Assembly (NCBI RefSeq): GCF_004923295.1
Contig: NZ_CP039634.1
Coordinates: 1,454,001 to 1,518,000 of the forward strand
Source: Azospirillum sp. TSH100
GTDB taxonomy: Bacteria > Pseudomonadota > Alphaproteobacteria > Azospirillales > Azospirillaceae
Direction: 5' to 3'
Length of the DNA stretch: 64,000 nucleotides
In this document: piece by piece, positions 35,405 to 44,619 of the stretch
How positions within the stretch are numbered: position 1 is the stretch's first letter
Layout of the letters: every line of letters begins with the position of its first letter
Program-made: the position numbers and the translations under genes
Notes under the pieces: model-generated
Databases searched by the model: none
Seen by the model: the letters and a program-made list of their open reading frames with translations, nothing else
Told to the model about the DNA's origin: nothing

Positions 35405-36412
35405 TTACCCCGCCAGCACCGGCAGCCTCCATCCCGCCAGCGTGATCTCCACCGGCAGTCGGGCCAGCACGTCGCCGTCGCCCTGCACCGCGTCGGCGAA
35501 CAGTCCGTCGCCCGCCGGCCCCTCGATCCGCACGCGCTTGGCCGTCACCACGCGATAGTCCGGAAAGTGCGCCAGCCGCCCGGCGGTGACGCCCCAGACA
35601 TAGCGCAGCGTGTTCAGCCGCCCGCCGCGCGGGAACAGGCAGACATGCAGGTCCGGCTCGGTCAGCCGGGCATCGGGGGCGCAGATGAAGCGTCCGCCAT
35701 AGAAATGCCCCTTGGCGACGATGACCGATGCCACCTCCTGCGGTTCGCCGTTATCCAGCGTGACGCGGTAGCGATGGTCCGGCCGGGTCGCCAGCTGAAC
35801 CAGGGTTTCCGCCACATAGGCGCCCTTGCCGATCAGCCGCTTCACCCGGGGATCGACCCGCTCCACCACCCGGGCGTCCAGCCCGACCCCGGCCATCAGC
35901 GAAAACACCCGGCCGTTCGCCAGCGCCGGCCAGATCGCCGTTTGCCGCCCGCCGGCAATCGCGGCGGCGATGCGCCCCGCATCCGTCGTCAGGCCCAGTT
36001 CGGCCGCCAGCACATTGGCGGTGCCCATCGGCACGATGCCCAGCGGCAGCGGCCGGCCCGCGTCGGCATGAACCGCCAGCCCATTGATGACCTCGTTGAT
36101 GGTGCCGTCGCCGCCGGCCGCCACCACGGCGTCGACGTTGGCGGGATCGGCGGCACCGGCGAACTCCTCGGCATCGCCGCGCTTGCCGGTCGGCCTGACG
36201 GTGACGCCGATGCCACGCGCCTCCAGCCGGGACACCACCGCACGCAGCCGGCGTGCCCGCCGCCCGCCGGCGGTCGGGTTGTGGATCACCAGCAGCCGCC
36301 GCACCTTGATCGCCGCATCCCCGCCATCACCGGCTTCGATCGCCGGGCTTTCGTCCATCAGCACCGTGTCGCGCACCGATTCGCTCTCCCTGGCCGGCGC
36401 ATGGAGCGCCAT
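35405..36412 (-). CDS. Diacylglycerol kinase family lipid kinase
   Basis: The 335-residue protein has the DAGK catalytic loop 'VAAGGDGTINEVINGLA', 'PMGTANVLAAELGL' and the N-terminal 'LLVIHNPTAGGRRARRLRA'. It phosphorylates diacylglycerol or a related lipid at the inner membrane. An in-frame ATG at 36358 would trim 18 poorly conserved residues. It is divergent from the LpxH-like gene and ends ten bases from the convergent glycosylase gene. Confidence 0.87.
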   Translation of the reverse strand: MALHAPARESESVRDTVLMDESPAIEAGDGGDAAIKVRRLLVIHNPTAGGRRARRLRAVVSRLEARGIGVTVRPTGKRGDAEEFAGAADPANVDAVVAAGGDGTINEVINGLAVHADAGRPLPLGIVPMGTANVLAAELGLTTDAGRIAAAIAGGRQTAIWPALANGRVFSLMAGVGLDARVVERVDPRVKRLIGKGAYVAETLVQLATRPDHRYRVTLDNGEPQEVASVIVAKGHFYGGRFICAPDARLTEPDLHVCLFPRGGRLNTLRYVWGVTAGRLAHFPDYRVVTAKRVRIEGPAGDGLFADAVQGDGDVLARLPVEITLAGWRLPVLAG

Positions 36413-36520
36413 CTGTTGCAGAACAGTGAAGGGCCCGCGACGGTAGCGTTACAGTAAAACTGCGACGTTATGACGATTGCCCAAAATGTTGTGACGAATA
36501 GGTGCGATGGTTCCAAATCA

Positions 36521-36550
36521 TTGTCAAGATGGATGGCTTTCGATTATACG
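36521..36550 (+). promoter_or_regulatory. Possible sigma-70 promoter of the LpxH-like/GT operon
   Basis: TTGTCA and TATACG are separated by 18 bases in an AT-rich patch. A start point some seven bases later would exclude the in-frame ATG codons upstream and fits translation from 36577 or 36598. Confidence 0.35.
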
Positions 36551-36597
36551 GCAGTTGTCTTGATGGCCAACCGGCCATGGCGACGACGGAGCGGAAG

Positions 36598-37419
36598 ATG
36601 GACGCCGTCCCAGCGGTCAAGCGTTACCGCAGCATCTGGATATCCGACGTTCATCTGGGAACGCGCGGCTGTCAGGCGGAACTGCTTCTCGATTTCCTGA
36701 AGCACACCGAATCGGAGCACCTGTTCCTGGTCGGCGACATCGTCGACGGCTGGCGGCTGAAGAAAAGCTGGTATTGGCCGCAGGCCCACAATGACGTGGT
36801 GCAGAAGATCATGCGCCGCGCCCGCAAGGGGGTCGAGGTCTATTACATCCCCGGCAATCACGACGAGGCGGCGCGCGATTACGTCGGGTTGCAGTTCGGC
36901 GGGGTGCATGTGGTGGATGAATGGGTCCACACCACCGCCGACGGCCGGCGCCTGCTGATCACCCACGGCGATAAATTCGACGCGGTGGTGCGTTACGCCA
37001 AGTGGCTGGCCCTGCTGGGCGACCACGCCTACGTCACGCTGCTGCACGTCAACACCCTGTTCAACTGGGGGCGCCGCAAGCTGGGCTTCAATTACTGGTC
37101 GCTGTCGGCCTACCTGAAGCACAAGGCCAAGACCGCGGTGGAGTTCATCGGCAAATACGAAGAGGCGCTCGGCGAGGAAGCCCGCCGCCGCAAGGTCGAC
37201 GGCGTCGTCTGCGGCCACATCCACACCGCCGAGATGCGCGATATCGAAGGAATCCTCTATTGCAACGACGGCGATTGGGTCGAGTCCTGCACCGCCTTGG
37301 TCGAGCACGACAGTGGCGCGCTGGAGATCATCCACTGGACGGAGGTCATGGCGCAGCGGCTTCCGGTCCCCGGTTCCGGTGCGGGCAAGGTCACGGCGAA
37401 GGAACGGGAAGCGGCGTGA
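36598..37419 (+). CDS. LpxH-like calcineurin-type phosphoesterase
   Basis: The 273-residue protein has the full metallophosphoesterase set: 'IWISDVHLGTRG', 'LVGDIVDGWRLKK', 'IPGNHDEAARDY', 'ITHGDKFD', 'CGHIHTAEM'. Relatives cleave UDP-2,3-diacylglucosamine in lipid A synthesis or act on other lipid diphosphates. I start at the ATG with GGAG six bases upstream; an in-frame ATG at 36577 is possible. It overlaps the glycosyltransferase start by four bases, a tight two-gene unit. Whether this or another gene is the true LpxH/LpxI is not shown. Confidence 0.87.
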   Translation: MDAVPAVKRYRSIWISDVHLGTRGCQAELLLDFLKHTESEHLFLVGDIVDGWRLKKSWYWPQAHNDVVQKIMRRARKGVEVYYIPGNHDEAARDYVGLQFGGVHVVDEWVHTTADGRRLLITHGDKFDAVVRYAKWLALLGDHAYVTLLHVNTLFNWGRRKLGFNYWSLSAYLKHKAKTAVEFIGKYEEALGEEARRRKVDGVVCGHIHTAEMRDIEGILYCNDGDWVESCTALVEHDSGALEIIHWTEVMAQRLPVPGSGAGKVTAKEREAA

Positions 37420-38414
37420 ACATCCTGATCGTCAGCGACGCCTGGCATCCGCAGGTGAACGGCGTCGTGCGCACCATCGGCACCGTCCGCGGCGAGCTGG
37501 AGGCGATGGGCCACAGCGTCGAGGTGATCGGCCCAGACCGCTTCCGCACCCTGCCGATGCCGTCCTACCCGGAAATCCGGCTGGCGGTCGGGGCGAAGCG
37601 GCGGCTGTGGGCGATGATCGAGGGACTGCGGCCCGACTGCATCCACATCGCCACCGAAGGGCCGCTGGGCTTCGCCGCGCGCTCCTATTGCCTGAAGCAT
37701 GGCAAGCCCTTCACCACCGCCTACCACACGCGTTTTCCCGAATATGTGCGCGACCGCGCGCCGATCCCGCTGGCGCTGTCCTATGCGGTGGTCCGCCGCT
37801 TCCACAAGCCGTCCTCGGCGGTGATGGTGGCGACCCAGACCATCGAGGATGCGCTGAAGACCCGCGGCTTCGCCAACATCCGCCGCTGGACCCGCGGCGT
37901 CGATACCGAACTGTTCCGTCCCCGCGACAAGGACTTCCTCGATCTGCCGCGCCCTGTGTCGATGTATGTCGGCCGCGTCGCGGTGGAGAAGAACCTGGAG
38001 GATTTCCTGCGCCTCGACCTGCCCGGCACCAAGGTGGTGGTCGGTGACGGTCCGGCGCGGGAGGAGTTGCAGCGCAAATACCCCGGCGTCCATTGGGTCG
38101 GCGCCAAGCATGGCGAGGAGCTGGCCAAGCACTACGCCGCCGCCGACGTCTTCGTCTTCCCGTCGCGCACCGACACCTTCGGGCTGGTGCTGCTGGAAGC
38201 GCTGGCATCGGGCGTGCCGGTGGCGGCCTATCCGGTGCCGGGACCGCTGGACGTGGTCGACGGCTCCGGCGCCGGTTGCCTGGACGAGGATTTGAAGCGC
38301 GCGGTCGAAGGCGCCCTGACGATCCCGGGGCAGGCCTGCCGCGACTATGCGCTGGGCTATTCCTGGCGCCGGTCGGCCGAACAGTTCCTGTCGAACCTGC
38401 GGCCCTTCACGTAA
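37416..38414 (+). CDS. GT4-family glycosyltransferase
   Basis: The 332-residue GT-B enzyme starts at a GTG overlapping the previous stop (GTGA): 'NILIVSDAWHPQVNGVVRTI', then 'YVGRVAVEKNLEDFL', 'VVVGDGPAREEL' and the nucleotide-sugar site 'FPSRTDTFGLVLLEALASG'. These are the marks of alpha-mannosyl/glucosyl transferases acting on membrane lipids (compare diacylglycerol glycosyltransferases). Coupling to the phosphoesterase and proximity of a lipid kinase argue for a glycolipid role. Confidence 0.9.
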   Translation: MNILIVSDAWHPQVNGVVRTIGTVRGELEAMGHSVEVIGPDRFRTLPMPSYPEIRLAVGAKRRLWAMIEGLRPDCIHIATEGPLGFAARSYCLKHGKPFTTAYHTRFPEYVRDRAPIPLALSYAVVRRFHKPSSAVMVATQTIEDALKTRGFANIRRWTRGVDTELFRPRDKDFLDLPRPVSMYVGRVAVEKNLEDFLRLDLPGTKVVVGDGPAREELQRKYPGVHWVGAKHGEELAKHYAAADVFVFPSRTDTFGLVLLEALASGVPVAAYPVPGPLDVVDGSGAGCLDEDLKRAVEGALTIPGQACRDYALGYSWRRSAEQFLSNLRPFT

Positions 38415-38502
38415 GGGGGCGTCTGGTCATTCGAGCTTGGCGAAGCTTGTGGGCCATGGTTCCATGCGGGGGAGGCATCACCCCCGCGCGAGTTTACCGG
38501 CC

Positions 38503-39114
38503 ATGACCCCCGACTTCCTCATCACCTCCCTGATCGTCGTCGCCTCGCCCGGCACCGGGGTGCTGCTGACGCTGGCGGCAGGACTGTCGCAGGGCGCGCG
38601 GGCCAGCGCGGTGACGGCCTTCGGCTGCACGCTGGGCATCCTGCCGCACATGGCGGCGGCGGTGCTCGGGCTGGCCGCCCTGCTGCACACCAGCGCGGTG
38701 GCGTTCCAGGGGCTGAAGATCCTGGGAGTGCTCTATCTGCTCTACATGGCCTGGGCGACGCTGAAGGAGCGGGGGGCACTGAGCGTAGAGGCTGACAGGA
38801 CGCAGCGCACGGTTGGACGCATGATCCTGCGGGCGGTGCTGGTCAATGTGCTGAATCCGAAGCTGTCGATCTTCTTCCTGGCCTTCCTGCCGCAGTTCGT
38901 CAGCGAGGCCGATCCGCAGCCGCTCGCCCGCATGCTGGAACTCAGTGGCGTGTTCATGGCGCTGACCTTCGCGGTCTTCGTCGTCTACGGCCTGTTCGCC
39001 GCGGCGGTGCGCGATCAGGTGGTCTCCCGTCCGCGGGTGATGGCCTGGATGCGCCGCAGCTTCGCCGCCGCCTTCGCCGCGCTCGGCGCCAAGCTGGCGC
39101 TGGCCGAGCGGTAA
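38503..39114 (+). CDS. LysE-family exporter (copy 1)
   Basis: The 203-residue product has six hydrophobic helices and the LysE/RhtB landmarks 'SPGTGVLLTLAAGLSQGARA' near the N-terminus and 'VLVNVLNPKLSIFFLAFLPQ' in the middle. It would export an amino acid or related compound. It lies 88 bases after the glycosyltransferase and may be transcribed separately. A paralogue is at 44.6 kb. Confidence 0.88.
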   Translation: MTPDFLITSLIVVASPGTGVLLTLAAGLSQGARASAVTAFGCTLGILPHMAAAVLGLAALLHTSAVAFQGLKILGVLYLLYMAWATLKERGALSVEADRTQRTVGRMILRAVLVNVLNPKLSIFFLAFLPQFVSEADPQPLARMLELSGVFMALTFAVFVVYGLFAAAVRDQVVSRPRVMAWMRRSFAAAFAALGAKLALAER

Positions 39115-39486
39115 GACGGCAATTGGCGATTGTAACGAGCCGTAACGACCACGAAACACGGCGCTTTGGCCACCGGGTGGAACGAAGTGTCTTTCCCGCA
39201 GGCCTTCGAGGAGGATATGCTCCGCCCTCAGAGGGGTGGGTATGCCGTCCGCCCGGGATCCCGGCGAACCCAATGCCGTCAGGCGGCTCCGTATAGGGCT
39301 GTGCGTTACCGTCTTGTCCCACCGCCTGTTCACCGGCACCAAGCGCATCATCGACGCCCGCTGTCGAATCCGGAACGTCTTCATTCGCCAGCCGGGACGC
39401 ATCCGCTCTATCTGTGGATACTTGTGGGCTCTTCAGGTCGAAACTTCCTGAACTTGCCATGAAACGCAGCAGGAGCAGACGGGGGT
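39115..39486. other. Intergenic region upstream of the diguanylate cyclase
   Basis: A 372-base gap. It has G/C-rich local complementarity around 39215-39290 but no hairpin I can call with confidence, and no ORF with a ribosome site. It most likely holds the promoter and leader of the cyclase gene. Confidence 0.4.
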
Positions 39487-41115
39487 ATGATCGCAGTGCC
39501 GGATCGTCCTCGATGGACTCTCAGCATCCGTTCCCGCATCGCGGCGCTGGTGGTGGTCTGCCTGCTGCCGGCATCCATGGTTGCCGGTTTCCTGGTGGTC
39601 CTGTCCCATAACCGGGGCCGTGCCGAGCTTGAGCAGGTCATCCTCGCGGCCTCGCAGGCACTGGTGTTGGTGGTCGAGCGTGATTTCGCCGGAGTTGAGG
39701 CCGCATTGCGCGCCCTGTCCACGTCGCCGAGCATCGACGAGGGAAACCTCGCCGCCTTCGACCGCCAGGCACGGGAGGTGCTGTCGCAGTCCCCCGGCCT
39801 GAACATCATTTTCAACAATCTGGACGGGCAGCAGCTGCTCAACACGGCCCGCCCCTTCGGCACCCCGCTGCCGCTGGAGAGGCCAAATCCGCGCGTGCTG
39901 CAGGTGCAGAGAACCGGCAAACCGCTGGTATCGAACCTTTTCAACGGGCCGGTTCTGCAGAAGCAGCTTGTGGCTTTGGCGGTCCCGGTGCTGCGGAACG
40001 GCATGGTGGTGTCGGTTCTCGCCATGTCGCTCGATGCGACGCATCTCGACGCCGTACTCGCCAGGCACAGCCTGCCGGCGAATTGGGTGGTGACCGTCCT
40101 CGACGGCAACGGGAAGATGGTCACGCGCAGCCGGTCGCCGGAAAGCGTCGTCGGTACCGCCGGCACACCGGCGATTCTCGCCGCCGCGGAGCGCGCGCAG
40201 CAAGGCGTGCTGCCTCTCGCCGGAGAGGGCGGCGCCCCTGCGATGCTCGCCGCATACACGCGCTCGCCGACACTCGGCTGGACCGTGGTGGTCGAGGTTC
40301 CCGAAGCGCTGATGGATGCGGAACTGGTCCGCTCGCTGTGGCTGAACCTTGCGGGTGGAGCGATCCTGCTGGTGCTCGGGCTGGTGCTGGCCCACCGGAT
40401 CGGCCTCGGCATTGCGCAGCCCATCCGGGCGTTGATCGCGCCGGCCCTCGCGATCGGCCGGGGCGAGCCGGTGGACATCCCGCAGCTGGGGTTGGTTGAG
40501 GCCGATCAGGTCGGCCGGGCGCTGATGATGGCTGGGGCGCTGCTGCGCCAGCGCGAAGACGAGCGCAACCGCGCCCAATGGGAAGCGACCACGGACGCGC
40601 TCACCGGGCTGGACAACCGCCGCAGGTTCGACGCGGTGCTGACGGCGGAGGTCCAGCGCCTGCGGCGCAGTGGGGCGCCGTTGTCCTTGATCCTCCTCGA
40701 TGTCGATCACTTCAAGGCGTTCAACGACACCTATGGGCATGTTGCCGGTGACGACTGCCTGCGCAGCGTCGCCACCGTCATCCGGAACACCATCAAACGC
40801 GCGTCGGACCTGGCCGCGCGCTACGGGGGTGAGGAGTTCGCGATCATCCTGCCCGACACCAATCTGACGGGTGCCGTCGCGGTGGCCGAAAGCCTGCGCC
40901 AAGGCATCATCAGTCTGAACATCCCCCATCGCGCGTCGGGCGTGGCCCCCATGGTCACCGCCAGCTTCGGCGTCGTCTCGGTGCCGGTGGCGACCGGAAC
41001 CACTCCGGAAGCAGTGATCGCCGTGGCCGACCAGCGGCTCTACGAGGCCAAGAAGCAGGGGCGCAACTGGGTCACGGCCGGCGAAGAAGCGGAAGACGTC
41101 GGCGCGGCCGGATAA
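39487..41115 (+). CDS. Membrane-bound diguanylate cyclase
   Basis: The 542-residue protein has a first transmembrane helix (about 18-40), a periplasmic Cache-like sensor (about 41-282), a second helix (about 285-303), a short HAMP-like stretch, and a GGDEF domain with 'TDALTGLDNRRRFDAV', 'DVDHFKAFNDTYGHVAGD' and active site GGEEF (447-451). The inhibitory site RASD (438-441) is present, so product feedback is expected. It should make cyclic di-GMP in response to an external ligand. The start ATG overlaps AT-poor leader with GGGGGT upstream. Confidence 0.92.
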   Translation: MIAVPDRPRWTLSIRSRIAALVVVCLLPASMVAGFLVVLSHNRGRAELEQVILAASQALVLVVERDFAGVEAALRALSTSPSIDEGNLAAFDRQAREVLSQSPGLNIIFNNLDGQQLLNTARPFGTPLPLERPNPRVLQVQRTGKPLVSNLFNGPVLQKQLVALAVPVLRNGMVVSVLAMSLDATHLDAVLARHSLPANWVVTVLDGNGKMVTRSRSPESVVGTAGTPAILAAAERAQQGVLPLAGEGGAPAMLAAYTRSPTLGWTVVVEVPEALMDAELVRSLWLNLAGGAILLVLGLVLAHRIGLGIAQPIRALIAPALAIGRGEPVDIPQLGLVEADQVGRALMMAGALLRQREDERNRAQWEATTDALTGLDNRRRFDAVLTAEVQRLRRSGAPLSLILLDVDHFKAFNDTYGHVAGDDCLRSVATVIRNTIKRASDLAARYGGEEFAIILPDTNLTGAVAVAESLRQGIISLNIPHRASGVAPMVTASFGVVSVPVATGTTPEAVIAVADQRLYEAKKQGRNWVTAGEEAEDVGAAG

Positions 41116-41133
41116 GCGAGCCTTGAGTGCGCT

Positions 41134-41157
41134 GTTTCAAGCGGTATCGCTTGAAAC
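41134..41157. repeat. Perfect palindrome downstream of the diguanylate cyclase
   Basis: A ten-bp inverted repeat (GTTTCAAGCG with CGCTTGAAAC, loop GTAT) lies 18 bases after the stop codon. There is no T-run. It could be a terminator remnant, a dispersed palindromic repeat or a protein-binding site. Confidence 0.7.
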
Positions 41158-41391
41158 GTGAACCCCATGCAAACGTTGCGAGTGCTCCCTTCGGTTCGGG
41201 CCGGGCAATCACGGCCCAGGAATTTGGCGGTCCGCAAGGGCCGGTCCGGTGGCCGAAACCTCTTCATCGCACCCGCCCCTGTTACGGAGCGGTCACCGCG
41301 TGCTAAGGTGCCGCCGGGCGCGCGGCCGGTGTTCCGTACCAGGGGGACCGGCAACGCGCCCGTTGTCGTACGTCTCCTGTTCCGGACCTTG

Positions 41392-42678
41392 ATGCTGCAT
41401 TCCCTCTACCGTGGCCTGACGACCGTTGCCGGGCCGGCGGTGCGCCTCTATCTCGACCGTCGCCGCGCCGCCGGCAAGGAAGACCCCGTGCGCCAGACGG
41501 AACGGTTGGGCATGGCCTCGCGTACCCGGCCGGCGGGGCCACTGGTCTGGATCCACGCGGCCAGCGTGGGAGAGGCGAATTCGGTCCTGGTTCTGATCGG
41601 CCGTCTGCTGGACAGCGCGCCCGACCTGACCGTGCTGATGACCACTGGGACCGTCACCTCGGCCGAGCTGATGGGGAGGCGGCTGCCGGAACGGGCGATC
41701 CACCAGTATGTGCCGGTCGATCTGCCGGGAGCGGTCGACCGCTTCCTCGGCCATTGGCGGCCCGATGCGGTGCTGTGGACGGAATCGGAGATTTGGCCGA
41801 ACCTGCTGGCCGGCATCCGCGCCCGTTCGATTCCGGCCGCCCTGGTCAACGCCCGCATGTCGGAGCGCAGCTTCTCGCGCTGGCGCAATGCGCCGGGGCT
41901 GATCGGCGGCCTGCTGTCGACCTTCCAGGTCACGCTGGCCCAGACCGAAGGCGATGCGGAGCGGCTGCGCCGGCTTGGCGCCTCCGGCGTCGCCAGCGTC
42001 GGCAACCTGAAATTCTCCGCCGAGCCGCCACCCGCCGCGGACGACGCGATGGATCCGCTGCGGGCATCCTTGGCCGGCCGGCCGGTCTGGCTGCTCGCCA
42101 GTTCCCATCCGGGGGAGGACGAGATCGCCGCCGCGGTCCACAGCGCGCTGGCGCCGGTGCTGCCCGGCCTGCTGACGGTGATCGCCCCGCGCCACGCCCA
42201 TCGCGGCGACGCCATCGCTGAGCTGATGCGGGCGCGTGGGCTGCCGGTCCTGCAACGCACGGCAGACCATCGGCTGCCGGGCTCCGAGCACGCCGTCTAT
42301 ATCGCTGACACCATGGGGGAACTCGGGCTGTTCTACCGGGCGGCTCCGGTGGTGTGCATGGGCGGCTCCTTCATTCCCCATGGCGGGCAGAATCCGGTGG
42401 AGCCGGCGCAACTGGGCTGTGCGGTGCTGTACGGCCCGCACATGTTCAATTTCGGCGAGATCACCCACATGCTGGAGGCCGCCGGCGGCGCCCTGCCGGT
42501 GGCGGACGGCGATGCCCTGACCCGCGAGACCCGCCGGCTGCTGACCGACGAGCGGGCGCGCCACCGCATCGTCGCCGGTGCGGCAAGGGTGACGGCGGAC
42601 AACCGGCGGATCATCGACCGGGCGCTGGGCGCGCTGGCTCCGGTGCTGGGCGCCGCCGGCATCCGGACCGCCGCCTGA
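41392..42678 (+). CDS. waaA: 3-deoxy-D-manno-octulosonic acid (Kdo) transferase
   Basis: The 428-residue GT30 enzyme has a hydrophobic N-terminus and the catalytic Glu in 'IHAASVGEANSVLVL'. Further marks are 'TTGTVTSAELM', 'WTESEIWPNLL' and the C-terminal 'GSFIPHGGQNPVEPAQLGC'. It transfers Kdo from CMP-Kdo to lipid IVA at the inner membrane. I chose the ATG at 'MLHSLYRGLTTVAGPAVRLY'; the in-frame region upstream has no conserved content. It leads the waaA-lpxK-lpxL series. Confidence 0.95.
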   Translation: MLHSLYRGLTTVAGPAVRLYLDRRRAAGKEDPVRQTERLGMASRTRPAGPLVWIHAASVGEANSVLVLIGRLLDSAPDLTVLMTTGTVTSAELMGRRLPERAIHQYVPVDLPGAVDRFLGHWRPDAVLWTESEIWPNLLAGIRARSIPAALVNARMSERSFSRWRNAPGLIGGLLSTFQVTLAQTEGDAERLRRLGASGVASVGNLKFSAEPPPAADDAMDPLRASLAGRPVWLLASSHPGEDEIAAAVHSALAPVLPGLLTVIAPRHAHRGDAIAELMRARGLPVLQRTADHRLPGSEHAVYIADTMGELGLFYRAAPVVCMGGSFIPHGGQNPVEPAQLGCAVLYGPHMFNFGEITHMLEAAGGALPVADGDALTRETRRLLTDERARHRIVAGAARVTADNRRIIDRALGALAPVLGAAGIRTAA

Positions 42679-42692
42679 GGGGACCTGCCGCC

Positions 42693-43691
42693 GTGAAGAC
42701 CCCTGCCTTCTGGTACCGGCCGCCCGGTCTGGCCTCCACCCTGCTGGCTCCGCTGGGAGCGCTCTATGGGCTGGCGGGGCGGCGGCGGATTGCCGGGACC
42801 GTCCCACGCCGTGTCGGTGTTCCGGTGGCCTGCGTCGGCAATCTGGTGGCGGGCGGGGCCGGCAAGACGCCGGTCGGGCTGGCGCTGATCGCGGCCTTGC
42901 AGGCGCGCGGCGTGATTGTCCATGCTCTGACCCGCGGCCATGGCGGGCGGGAGGCCGGTCCGCTGGCTGTCGATCCTCGCCGCCACAGCGCCGCCGATGT
43001 CGGGGACGAGGCACTGTTGCTGGCCGGGGCGGCGCCCTGCTGGGTGGCGCGCGACCGGCTGGCTGGGGCGGAGCGTGCCGCAGTGGCCGGAGCCGGCGCC
43101 ATCGTCATGGATGACGGGTTCCAGAACCCGGCCCTGCACAAGGATCTGGCGCTGATCGTCGCCGATGGCGCGGTCGGCTTCGGCAATGGCCGGCTGGTGC
43201 CGGCGGGGCCGCTGCGCGAACGGGTGGCTGACGGTCTCGCCCGCGCCGACGCGCTGGTGATCCTGGGCGAGGACCGTCACGGTCTGGCGGCGCTGGCCGG
43301 CGGGCGCCCGGTGCTGTCGGCCCGGCTGGAGCCCGATCCGGAGGCTGCCACCCGGCTTGCCGGCCGCGACGTGCTGGCCTTCGCCGGGATCGGCCGGCCG
43401 GAGAAGTTCTTCGCCACCCTGGAGGCGCTCGGCGCCCGCCTCAAGGAGCGGGTGCCTTTCGCCGACCACCATCCCTACCACCCGACCGAGGTCTCGGCCC
43501 TGATCGACCGTGCCGCGGCGCTGGGCGCCGTGCCCGTCACCACCGCCAAGGACGCCGTCCGTTTCCCGTCGGAGCTGAGGGCAAAGGTCGCCGTCCTGCC
43601 GGTGTCGGTGCGCTGGGCGGATGAAGCCGCGCTTGCCGTGCTGCTGACGCATCTGTTGCTGAAAGGAAGCCCCGATGGCCAAGCCGCGTAG
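42693..43691 (+). CDS. lpxK: Tetraacyldisaccharide 4'-kinase
   Basis: The 332-residue kinase has Walker A 'LVAGGAGKTPVGLALI', 'DDGFQNPALHKDLALIV' and 'FAGIGRPEKFFATLEALG', and the ending block 'VTTAKDAVRF'. It phosphorylates the lipid A disaccharide at position 4'. The start is a GTG ('KTPAFWYRPPGLASTLLAPL' follows) with GAGGGG upstream, 14 bases after waaA. Its end overlaps lpxL by 17 bases. Confidence 0.95.
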   Translation: MKTPAFWYRPPGLASTLLAPLGALYGLAGRRRIAGTVPRRVGVPVACVGNLVAGGAGKTPVGLALIAALQARGVIVHALTRGHGGREAGPLAVDPRRHSAADVGDEALLLAGAAPCWVARDRLAGAERAAVAGAGAIVMDDGFQNPALHKDLALIVADGAVGFGNGRLVPAGPLRERVADGLARADALVILGEDRHGLAALAGGRPVLSARLEPDPEAATRLAGRDVLAFAGIGRPEKFFATLEALGARLKERVPFADHHPYHPTEVSALIDRAAALGAVPVTTAKDAVRFPSELRAKVAVLPVSVRWADEAALAVLLTHLLLKGSPDGQAA

Positions 43692-44571
43692 CCCGTTGCA
43701 GCGATGGCTGACGCGCCGCATCGGCTATCCGCTGGAGGCGGTGCTGGTCCATGGCGTCTCCCGGCTGTTCCAGGCCTTGCCGCTCGACCGCGCCTCGGCG
43801 CTCGGCGGCTGGATCGGACGGACGGTGGGGCCGTGGCTGCCCAACAATGCCCGCGCCCGGCGCAACCTGACCCGCGCCTTCCCGGAGAAGGGCAGGGCGG
43901 AGATCGACGCGATCCTGCGCGGCATGTGGGACAATCTCGGCCGCACCATCGCCGAATACCCGCATCTGGAGCAGATCGGCCGCGAGCGGATCGAAGTGAT
44001 CGGCTCTGAACATGTCGACGCGCTGCGTGACGATGGCAAGGCCGGCATCATGGTCTCCGGCCATCTGGCCAACTGGGAGGTTCAGTCGGTCGCCGCCCGC
44101 TTGCGCGGGCTGGAACTGGGGCTGGTCTACCGGGCGCCCAACAACCCGATGGTCGGCGACCTGCTGGTGAAGCTGCGGGGGGCGGCGTCTGGAAATCAGA
44201 TTCCCAAGGGGCCGGATGGCGCCCGGATCCTGCTGCGCCACCTGACCAAGGGTGGCCATGTCGGCATGCTGATCGACCAGAAGATGAATGACGGTATCGC
44301 GGTCCCCTTCTTCGGCCGCGACGCCATGACCGCCCCGGCCGCCGCCGTCCTCGGCATGAAGATGAAGCTGCCGCTGTGCCCGGCGCGGACCGAGCGGCTG
44401 GAGGGCGCGCGGTTCCGCGTCACCGTCCTGCCGCCGGAGGAATACCCGACCAGCGGCGACCGCAATGCCGATGCGCGAATTCTTATGGAAAGGCTGAACC
44501 GCCTGTTGGAGGATTGGATCCGCGACAAGCCTGCGCAATGGCTGTGGATCCATCGCCGCTGGCCCGACTGA
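43675..44571 (+). CDS. Lipid A biosynthesis acyltransferase (LpxL/HtrB family)
   Basis: The 298-residue protein has the HX4E acyltransferase motif 'SGHLANWEVQS', an N-terminal hydrophobic region, and 'HVGMLIDQKMNDGIAVPFFG'. It adds a secondary acyl chain to Kdo-lipid IVA at the inner membrane. Overlap with lpxK and the order waaA-lpxK-acyltransferase support that role. Chain-length specificity is not visible. Confidence 0.92.
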   Translation: MAKPRSPLQRWLTRRIGYPLEAVLVHGVSRLFQALPLDRASALGGWIGRTVGPWLPNNARARRNLTRAFPEKGRAEIDAILRGMWDNLGRTIAEYPHLEQIGRERIEVIGSEHVDALRDDGKAGIMVSGHLANWEVQSVAARLRGLELGLVYRAPNNPMVGDLLVKLRGAASGNQIPKGPDGARILLRHLTKGGHVGMLIDQKMNDGIAVPFFGRDAMTAPAAAVLGMKMKLPLCPARTERLEGARFRVTVLPPEEYPTSGDRNADARILMERLNRLLEDWIRDKPAQWLWIHRRWPD

Positions 44572-44619
44572 GAACCAGACCCCCTCCACTGAGCCCCTCG
44601 CCCGAAGGCCCGTCCCGCG

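Noticed and set aside
39166..39462. Plus-strand ORF in the gap before the diguanylate cyclase
   Set aside because: No ribosome site, Arg/Pro-rich composition and no recognisable content.
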